Source of the DNA: a virus
Length of the DNA stretch: 64,000 nucleotides
IMG/VR virus record: IMGVR_UViG_3300036791_000462
Location: 43,111-107,110 of that record
Direction: 5' to 3' (one strand)
The translations under genes and the position numbers were made by a program. The notes beneath the pieces were generated by a model, which saw only the letters and a list, made by a program, of their open reading frames with translations, searched no databases and was not told where the DNA came from. The first letter of the stretch is position 1. Every line of letters begins with the position of its first letter. This document shows positions 58,753 to 64,000 of the stretch, piece by piece.

Positions 58753-59485
58753 GCTGTGAGTCTACGACCCGCCTCAGACGAGCTTTGTTGGGCTCGGGTT
58801 TCGGGTACGGCAGCGGCGTCAGCTTGAGCGCACGCCGGGCTCGGCGGGTGCGCGGCTTGACGTAGCGATACTTCGGGATGCCCTCGATCCGCGTCCACCC
58901 TCGCTCGGCGGCGACACGCGCCTCGCCCTGGTAGGGCCGCTCGCCGTCTCGGAGTCCCTGCTCGACCGCGATCCGCCACGGCCGCTTCTTGCCGACGCGC
59001 GTTTTGCCGTCAGAGTCCAGGTAGTGGTAGGCACTTTTGGTCCGGCCGGTGTAGAGCCACGACGCTGCCTGGTAAAGCCCACCGTGGTTGCGGTATTCGG
59101 TGTTGGCGTCGGTGTGGGGATAGGGGTCTGCGTAGGCGACAAGCATCTCGATCTGGGGCGGTAGCTGCGCAACCGTGCGCCTGAGGAACCACGTCCCAGT
59201 GTTCGGGTCCAGGCCGTCGATGGTGTAGAAACGGGTTAGCTCGGCGGTGTTGGCGCGGGTGCCGCCGTCCCACAGCGAGGCGGTGACGTTCTCACGGACG
59301 GGCGGGGCGAACACGGCAGCGCCGACGAGCAGGCTGGGAGCGAAGCTCAGTTGCCCGGTCGTGGTTGCCGCTGCGTACAGCCCGTAGTTGTGCCCGCCGG
59401 TCCAGACGGTTCCGAGGTAGTGCCCCTGTTCGAGCAGGCCGCGTGCCGTGGCGATGTCGATGGGGCGCACCTCGTAGTCGTCCAT
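58727..59485 (-). CDS. Mom-like DNA-modification protein (GNAT family)
   Basis: About 252 residues from ATG 59485. VRPIDIATARGLLEQGHYLG, AVFAPPVRENV, AELTRFYTIDG, WFLRRTVAQLPP and LVAYADPYPH, then GGLYQAASWLYTGRT match the Mom-type acyltransferases of phage Mu and others. Mu Mom modifies adenines and so protects DNA from restriction. Here it lies between RusA and an HTH-like gene. The identity of the modification is unknown. Confidence 0.82.
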   Translation of the reverse strand: MDDYEVRPIDIATARGLLEQGHYLGTVWTGGHNYGLYAAATTTGQLSFAPSLLVGAAVFAPPVRENVTASLWDGGTRANTAELTRFYTIDGLDPNTGTWFLRRTVAQLPPQIEMLVAYADPYPHTDANTEYRNHGGLYQAASWLYTGRTKSAYHYLDSDGKTRVGKKRPWRIAVEQGLRDGERPYQGEARVAAERGWTRIEGIPKYRYVKPRTRRARRALKLTPLPYPKPEPNKARLRRVVDSQHDPVHGDR

Positions 59486-59490
59486 TCCGT

Positions 59491-60186
59491 TCAGGTCGAT
59501 AGCTTCGCTTCGAGTTCGTTGGCTTTGGCGAGGAACTGTGGGATTTCCTCGGGGCGGCGTCCGTTGGTGCTGCGGAGTTTGATTATCAGTTCTCGTGTGT
59601 CCTGGTCGCCGCGCATGAGGTCGCACGATGCCAGGATCTCCTCGGCCCAGCTTTTCATTGAGAGGACTTCTTCGTACACCGTCACCAACTCGTCGGCCGG
59701 TACGTGCTTCCAGAAGATCATCCCGTCGGCGCACATACGCCTCAGCAGCCCGGCAAGTTCAACGACCCGGCGGCGAGCTTCGATCCAGCGGCTTTGTGAC
59801 TTTGTGCCGAGTGCGTTTTCGATCCGGCGGTATTCGGCGATTCGGCCCGCTTCGCCCTCCAGCGGCCTGCCAAGCTGGTGGCGGTGTTTTGCGGTTTTCT
59901 CGCGTTTGTAGCGGGCAGCTTGCGGTGCGATCTGGCTGTCAGGGGTGATCTCGTAGATGCGAGCCAGGTGTTGCTGTTTGCGGGAGCGGATCAGCCCTTC
60001 GGCTTCTAGTTCGATCCGGGGTTTGGTGGGATAGTCGGCGCGGCTCCATTTCCACCGCCGCCCGTCGGCCAGCACACGGTCCTGTTGAAAGAACTTCGTC
60101 ACCTGCGGCCCGGTTTCCTCCAGCACGGCGTACATCAGCCGTGCCTCGTATGAGACTTGGCCCAGGGCCTGCTCTTTGGTGGTCAT
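59491..60186 (-). CDS. Helix-turn-helix-like protein
   Basis: A 231-residue basic protein from ATG 60186 behind AAAGGAAACG. Middle part with PTKPRIELEAEGLIRSRK resembles a winged helix recognition helix and wing; the C-terminus is helical. It precedes the Mom-like gene by six bases and may control it. Confidence 0.7.
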   Translation of the reverse strand: MTTKEQALGQVSYEARLMYAVLEETGPQVTKFFQQDRVLADGRRWKWSRADYPTKPRIELEAEGLIRSRKQQHLARIYEITPDSQIAPQAARYKREKTAKHRHQLGRPLEGEAGRIAEYRRIENALGTKSQSRWIEARRRVVELAGLLRRMCADGMIFWKHVPADELVTVYEEVLSMKSWAEEILASCDLMRGDQDTRELIIKLRSTNGRRPEEIPQFLAKANELEAKLST

Positions 60187-60205
60187 CGTTTCCTTTCAGC
60201 CCAGG

Positions 60206-60235
60206 GGAACGGGCGGCCACGTGGCCGCCCGTTCC
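60206..60235 (-). terminator. Perfect 30-bp palindrome
   Basis: GGAACGGGCGGCCAC (60206-60220) is followed directly by its exact complement, GTGGCCGCCCGTTCC (60221-60235). It lies between the stop at 60249 and the next start, so it probably ends the upstream gene's transcript. It may also be a protein-binding site. Confidence 0.65.
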
Positions 60236-60248
60236 TCGGAGCTACTTG

Positions 60249-60977
60249 CTATTCGCCGTTGCCGTTGGCGTCGGCGGGGGCGCGGAACTTGAACGCTCCC
60301 TCTGCCTTGTCTTGGGCGGTCTTCATGGCCTTGCTGAGTTCCCGGTTTGCGGGGGCCTTCAGCGCCGGTACCTGCTTGGCCCACAGGCCGATCTTCTCGC
60401 CGGTCGCACCGGCGAGACGACCGATCTTGTCGAGTTCCGGCCGGACGGCATCCTGCCGGATGTACTTTTCTTCGGCAGTCAGATAGACCAGGGTCTTGGT
60501 CTTGACGAGCATCGTGCCGTCTTCCCGTTCAGCGATGGTGCGCTGGAGCGGGCCGCCGGGGTTCATGTCGAACGCTTTCCAGACCTTCGTGCGTGCAGCT
60601 TCCCACGCATCGCGTTCTGCCCCGTCGAGGGCGTCCCAGGCGTTTTCGTCGTCTGGGGTAGCCATGCCGTCGATAACGGCTCCGGTGACCTCGTCGCGGT
60701 CGGCGGAGCCGTCGTGCGTGTTCTTGTCCACCACGAGGTCATGCTGGTCAACCTGGTCAAGGACGCGGTCGCGGATCGCGTCGAGATCGAGATTCTCGAC
60801 AATCCCCCCGTTCTTGTCCCTGCTGAGCTTGGTCAAGCCACGCTCACGGAACAGCCGACGGCTGTTGATCTCAATCAGCCCGCTACTGGAACTGTTGAGT
60901 TTGACGGAAGTCTCATACGACTCCGCCGCTGATTTTGCGTCCTCCTCGGTGAACGCATCGGTCGCTGTAGCAACCAT
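60249..60977 (-). CDS. Hypothetical protein under its own promoter
   Basis: A 242-residue acidic protein from ATG 60977 behind GGAGGAAGGAG. Helical, Asp/Glu/Lys/Ala-rich, with no cysteine. It stands between a strong promoter and a 30-bp palindrome, so it is expressed on its own, possibly early. It may be a regulator, DNA-binding or recombination protein; no family recognised. Confidence 0.75.
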   Translation of the reverse strand: MVATATDAFTEEDAKSAAESYETSVKLNSSSSGLIEINSRRLFRERGLTKLSRDKNGGIVENLDLDAIRDRVLDQVDQHDLVVDKNTHDGSADRDEVTGAVIDGMATPDDENAWDALDGAERDAWEAARTKVWKAFDMNPGGPLQRTIAEREDGTMLVKTKTLVYLTAEEKYIRQDAVRPELDKIGRLAGATGEKIGLWAKQVPALKAPANRELSKAMKTAQDKAEGAFKFRAPADANGNGE

Positions 60978-61053
60978 TTTGGACTGCTCCTTCCTCCCGT
61001 GCCGAAATCCCGGTAGGGGATAGACGGTCGGGGGTCCGGGGTTTACGACGGGG

Positions 61054-61082
61054 AAGCTAGCGAGTCCGGTTCACGATGTCAA
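61054..61082 (-). promoter_or_regulatory. Classical -35/-10 promoter
   Basis: On the minus strand TTGACA (61077-61082) is followed after 17 bases by TAGCTT (61054-61059). This matches a host sigma-70-type promoter and differs from the palindromic promoters elsewhere. It drives the 60249-60977 gene. Confidence 0.7.
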
Positions 61083-61167
61083 GGGGTCGGTCGTGAAGGG
61101 GTACCAGAGGTTATCGTAGGTCATCCTCGGGTATCTAATGTCACCTCAGTTAGCTACCATCCGAATC

Positions 61168-61407
61168 ATGCCGAACGTCACCGAAACCGCTCTCGTAGGA
61201 GTCGCCGAAGCTGCCGAGATCCTTGGCGTGTCCCGTGCGCTCGTGGGCCGCTGGCACCGCACGGGGACGGTGGCACTCGCCGACGGACGGCGGGTGCTGT
61301 TCCCCAAGCCGGTCGCTCAGCTTCGGGCTACGCCCGTCTGGCGGCAGGCGGACATCGAGCGGCTGCGTGATGCGCGCAACGCCCCGGCCGACATCAGGCC
61401 GGTTTAG
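61168..61407 (+). CDS. MerR/AlpA-like DNA-binding protein
   Basis: A 79-residue protein from ATG 61168. VGVAEAAEILGVSRALVGR leads to a wing and LRATPVWRQADIERLRDA, the same plan as the protein at 54929. It diverges from the gene at 60249 across a promoter region, as repressor or excisionase-type genes often do. Its ribosome site is weak. Its end overlaps the convergent TopoVIA-like gene by four bases. Confidence 0.75.
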   Translation: MPNVTETALVGVAEAAEILGVSRALVGRWHRTGTVALADGRRVLFPKPVAQLRATPVWRQADIERLRDARNAPADIRPV

Positions 61408-62411
61408 AGCCCGTTGCGGATCTCGCGGACCTTGGTCACCAGCGCTTCGGCGTCGGCCTGTTCGCCCTCCCGCCGCTGCTCCAGCACCTTCTCGTCGGCG
61501 AACTCCATGACGGCGTCGATCACGATCTGGGCCAGCACGTCGGGTGGTAGCGCCTCAAGCTGGGCGGTGTCACCCGAGCCGCCCGCCGCGATCTGCTCGG
61601 CCTGCCAGCGCAGTCGTTTGGTGCGCTCGCCGCGCATGCGCAGCGTGTCGGACGGGATGTGCAGCAGTTGCTCGATCACGTTGTGGTCGATGATCTGGTC
61701 GATGGTCAGCGCCAGCCGCACGGGCTGGAACAGCCCGAGCCACTCCGTTACCTGCTCTGTCGTCGGCTCCTCGCTCGCGCGTCTCGCTGCGCGCACTCGA
61801 TCCTGCGCGGCGAACATCTGCGCGTCTTCGGCCAGCGACTGGTAGATGACCGTCCCGTTCGGGTCGTTGTCGCCGACGTGGAGCATCACCGTCGGCTTGT
61901 TCTCGGCACGCGAGGCGTCGGCGAGCGCTTTGACGACGGTCAGGCTGGTTTGCCCGCCGCCGGAATGCACTGTGCAGGGGAGGTCGCCGAGCGCGCGTTG
62001 AAGCTGGGGCTTTGTGCCTGCCGCTTCGGTCCAGACGATGATCCGGTAGGGCTGGCCCTCCGCTCTGTGGCGGCGGTGGTTTCCGGCGCGCTTTTCGGTG
62101 AGCGTCCAGAAGTCGCCTTGGCGGATCTCTACGTCCGTGCGCGGCACGGCCAGACCTTCTACGTCGGCGTCGGTGATGCTCTCGAAGGGGATCAACTCCG
62201 CACGTCTTGCGTTCGCGATGTGTCCCACCAGGCTGTCGTAGGCCGCGTCCGATTTGCCGATCACGCCTTTGCCAATCAGCCGGTAGAAGATCTGCCGAAC
62301 AGTCAGCGGAAGGTAGTTCTCGTACTCGTCCAGGACTGCCTCGACGTGGGCGAGTAGCTGCAGCGTTTCAGGCTTGAATCGGTGATCGGGCTTGTAGCCG
62401 CGCACACTCAT
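61404..62411 (-). CDS. Spo11/Topoisomerase VI A-like protein
   Basis: A 335-residue protein from ATG 62411 behind CCGACCGAGGAG. LTVRQIFYRLIGKGVIGKSD, then YDSLVGHIANARRAELIPF resembles the winged-helix part of TopoVI A/Spo11, where the Tyr-bearing region cuts DNA. VMLHVGDNDPNGTVIY near residue 183 is a TOPRIM-like DxDPxG metal site. No B subunit (GHKL ATPase) was seen in the window. It may cut or nick DNA in replication or recombination. Confidence 0.78.
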   Translation of the reverse strand: MSVRGYKPDHRFKPETLQLLAHVEAVLDEYENYLPLTVRQIFYRLIGKGVIGKSDAAYDSLVGHIANARRAELIPFESITDADVEGLAVPRTDVEIRQGDFWTLTEKRAGNHRRHRAEGQPYRIIVWTEAAGTKPQLQRALGDLPCTVHSGGGQTSLTVVKALADASRAENKPTVMLHVGDNDPNGTVIYQSLAEDAQMFAAQDRVRAARRASEEPTTEQVTEWLGLFQPVRLALTIDQIIDHNVIEQLLHIPSDTLRMRGERTKRLRWQAEQIAAGGSGDTAQLEALPPDVLAQIVIDAVMEFADEKVLEQRREGEQADAEALVTKVREIRNGL

Positions 62412-62441
62412 AGACTTCGTCTCCTCGGTCGGTTGTCCCCT

Positions 62442-62469
62442 CAGGGTAACACGAGACGTGTGCTATGCT
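62442..62469. promoter_or_regulatory. Divergent palindromic promoter
   Basis: TAACACGAGACGTGTGCTA at 62447-62465 with rightward -10 TATGCT (62464-62469). Leftward a weaker GTGTTACCCT is possible. Start-associated elements lie on both sides: CCGACCGAGGAG for 62411 and GACCGAGGAGG for 62495. Confidence 0.68.
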
Positions 62470-62494
62470 CAGGCAAATTGACCGAGGAGGAGTG

Positions 62495-62872
62495 ATGCCC
62501 ACCGAGAAGATCGCGTGCGCTCGGTGCCATAGGGTGCTGGCGTTCGAAGTACAAGTCGAGGATCGGGAGTACGACGGCGACTCGCCAGAGGATGTGTTGG
62601 TGCGTCTTCCGGAGGGTGTGCTGTCCGCAGTCTGCATCGGTTGCACGACTACGCGCGAGGCGCATCAGCACCTGATGGAACTAGCCTCGCAGATGCTCAC
62701 AATCAACGAGAGCTATATCGAGGAGATCGAGGGAGTTGGCACGGTCATGCCAGCGCTGCTCGATGATCCGCAGGTGAAGGCCGGTCTGGCGCAAGCACGA
62801 CAGCGAGCACTGGAGGCCCGTGCCCAGCTTCAGGCACTGAGCGAACTTGAACACGAGATCGAGGGCGAGTGA
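62495..62872 (+). CDS. Zinc-ribbon protein, first gene of rightward operon
   Basis: A 125-residue protein from ATG 62495 behind GACCGAGGAGG. CARCHRVL and CIGC make a zinc ribbon; the C-terminal half is a long helix (LAQARQRALEARAQLQ). It is followed by a gene with GTGA overlap. Confidence 0.78.
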   Translation: MPTEKIACARCHRVLAFEVQVEDREYDGDSPEDVLVRLPEGVLSAVCIGCTTTREAHQHLMELASQMLTINESYIEEIEGVGTVMPALLDDPQVKAGLAQARQRALEARAQLQALSELEHEIEGE

Positions 62873-63141
62873 GCAGCGACTACCTACAGCGCTATCCCAG
62901 CCCGTACGGCACGGGCATCGGCGACATCTGGAGCGCCGAGGAATCGGAGATAGGACGACGGATCAAGAACAAGCACGGCGGCGTCCTAATCCACGAGGTG
63001 TTCAAAAGCGACAACGGCAAACCCGAGGAGCGCATCTACTGGGTCGAGGAAAACAACCCGGACCCGGCGATGCAGAAGTTGATCGCGCGGGCTCGCGCAG
63101 GCACGCCGCTGTGGGTCGAAGCTCAGGCGAGGCGAAACTGA
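62869..63141 (+). CDS. Hypothetical protein
   Basis: A 90-residue protein from GTG 62869 (GTGA overlap). SDYLQRYPSPYGTGIGD at the start and EERIYWVEENNPDPAM later. The DYLQRYP line recurs as DYIQRFP at the end of the protein at 63356, which may be chance. Function unknown. Confidence 0.72.
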   Translation: MSSDYLQRYPSPYGTGIGDIWSAEESEIGRRIKNKHGGVLIHEVFKSDNGKPEERIYWVEENNPDPAMQKLIARARAGTPLWVEAQARRN

Positions 63142-63356
63142 TGAGTCGGCGTTATCCAGAGGGCGGAGTAGCAACCGCGACCTGCTCAACCGGTAAGCGG
63201 CGCTACCGGACGCAGGACAGCGCGGAGAACGTTTTGCGAAGCATGGCGCGCGGCAAGAAGTGGATCCGCCGTGCGGTGCACGGGCATCACGAACTTCGCG
63301 CGTACCGCTGCCCGCGTTGCGACGGCTGGCATCTCACCTCTCAGGTGAAGCGGTGA
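63141..63356 (+). CDS. Zinc-finger miniprotein, paralogue of 56433 gene
   Basis: A 71-residue protein from ATG 63141 (TGATG overlap). A basic helix with KRRYRTQDSAENVLRSM is followed by YRCPRCDGWHLT. It has the same plan as the protein at 56433-56609. Confidence 0.75.
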   Translation: MSRRYPEGGVATATCSTGKRRYRTQDSAENVLRSMARGKKWIRRAVHGHHELRAYRCPRCDGWHLTSQVKR

Positions 63357-63889
63357 TGGCCTACCTCGACCGGTTCATCCCCAAAGCCCGCGAGGTCATA
63401 GCTCGCAGCGACACGCGGATGGATCCCAGCGTCGTGGCGCACATGGATCAGACGATGGCTCGCAACGACGCGGTGGCCCGCGAGGTCGGGAAGCTGATCG
63501 GCACCGAACCGATGAAACAGCCGCAGCTTCGAGCGCAGGCGCTGATGATGGCAATCGGCGAAGCCGCCGAGCGTCTGCAACCCAAACCGTGCCCGCACTT
63601 CGATTACAGCGTCCCACCGTTCGAGCAGGACATTCACATCCACCTGTCGTTCGGAACAGCGGCGTGCCACGACTGCCTCGGGGAGTTCATCGAAGCTCAC
63701 GTCGCCAAGCACGGGCTGACGCCGGTCAGCGGACCGGACGACCGCTGCGACCTGTGCGACGCGCCGTCCACCGACTTTCGGGAGATCGGCACGCAGTGGG
63801 GTGTCGCTCGCGTGTCGATGAACGTGTGCGACGAGTGCTACGACTGGCTGAATCCGACGGACTACATCCAACGCTTCCCCTCCCAATGA
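63356..63889 (+). CDS. Cys-rich hypothetical protein
   Basis: A 177-residue protein from ATG 63356 (TGATG). CHDC, CDLC and CDEC with nearby His form a probable two-zinc domain in the second half; the first half is helical. Function unknown. Confidence 0.75.
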   Translation: MAYLDRFIPKAREVIARSDTRMDPSVVAHMDQTMARNDAVAREVGKLIGTEPMKQPQLRAQALMMAIGEAAERLQPKPCPHFDYSVPPFEQDIHIHLSFGTAACHDCLGEFIEAHVAKHGLTPVSGPDDRCDLCDAPSTDFREIGTQWGVARVSMNVCDECYDWLNPTDYIQRFPSQ

Positions 63890-63925
63890 CCATTCCGATG
63901 CAAGATTCCAGAGCAGGGGTGGCCT

Positions 63926-64000
63926 ATGGCCCACTGGGGGTCACAGGAGCTTGCAGAACATTCCGCCGCTGAGTTCCGAGGCAGGTTTCGCAGGCCCGGT
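63926..64000 (+). CDS. Start of a gene cut by the window edge
   Basis: An open frame from ATG 63926 behind AGGGGTGG runs to the end of the window (MAHWGSQELAEHSAAEF...). A shorter competing frame from ATG 63886 (28 residues, ATGA overlap) is less likely. Function cannot be judged. Confidence 0.5.
   Translation, partial: MAHWGSQELAEHSAAEFRGRFRRPG

Noticed and set aside
1-64000. CRISPR array, insertion sequence, integrase or attachment site
   Set aside because: No regularly spaced repeats, transposase, recombinase motif or tRNA-end duplication was seen. The repeated palindromes are irregularly spaced and tied to gene starts.

Overview
The window reads as part of a GC-rich double-stranded DNA tailed phage or prophage. 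A GpA-type large terminase, a small-terminase candidate, a portal protein, a Mu-F-type head protein, a two-enzyme lysis cassette with a holin candidate, SSB, RusA and one tRNA are present. High-GC third codon positions, many GTG/TTG starts, DUF6283- and DUF5662-type proteins and a secreted repeat adhesin suggest an actinobacterial host. A Thermoleophilia host is possible but only a guess. No major capsid protein, tape measure, tail proteins, DNA polymerase or integrase was recognised, so the window is probably not the whole genome.

Layout. Nearly all genes run leftward in tight operons with ATGA, GTGA or TGATG overlaps. 1-4.6 kb: small accessory genes. 4.6-8.5 kb: a proline-rich protein and a 952-residue protein with zeta-like kinase and RelA/SpoT-like domains. 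9-10.9 kb: a secreted repeat protein flanked by a hairpin. 11-13.1 kb: small genes. 13.3-14.2 kb: a rightward island with an RlpA-like secreted protein. 14.2-20 kb: mixed genes including a glycosyltransferase, a HAD phosphatase and a DUF5662-like protein. 20-20.8 kb: a rightward candidate small RNA and two genes. 20.8-25.5 kb: zinc-ribbon miniproteins, SSB and a ribbon-helix-helix protein. 25.5-26.5 kb: a non-coding stretch, tRNA-Glu and a tagged HicA-like toxin. 26.6-29.7 kb: amidase, holin candidate and GH19 endolysin. 29.7-38.1 kb: four large multidomain proteins. 38.2-40.8 kb: portal region. 41-50.6 kb: accessory cassettes, each with its own promoter. 50.6-54 kb: HNH endonuclease and terminase. 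54-57.3 kb: small regulators and others. 57.4-62.4 kb: RusA, Mom-like DNA modification protein and a Spo11/TopoVIA-like protein. 62.5-64 kb: a rightward operon.

Two themes tie the window together. First, six proteins carry the same short tag, HPR[GN]R[GS]G[KE][WF], directly in front of an effector-like domain: zeta kinase plus RelA/SpoT-like, HicA-like mRNase, zinc metallopeptidase, 2H phosphoesterase plus a conserved phage domain, GNAT-like plus ADP-ribosyltransferase, and MuF plus CMP kinase plus metallopeptidase. Four are contiguous and sit just downstream of the portal gene. This looks like a set of virion-associated effectors recruited or processed through a shared tag. Second, about twenty copies of a 19-bp imperfect palindrome (consensus TARCRCACGAYGTGYGYTA) overlap a -10 element. 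Most full copies are followed by a leader stem-loop and a conserved start-associated element, CGACCGAGGAG. In ten cassettes the palindrome also contains the stop codon of the preceding gene. Together these form a repeated control unit for compact gene cassettes.
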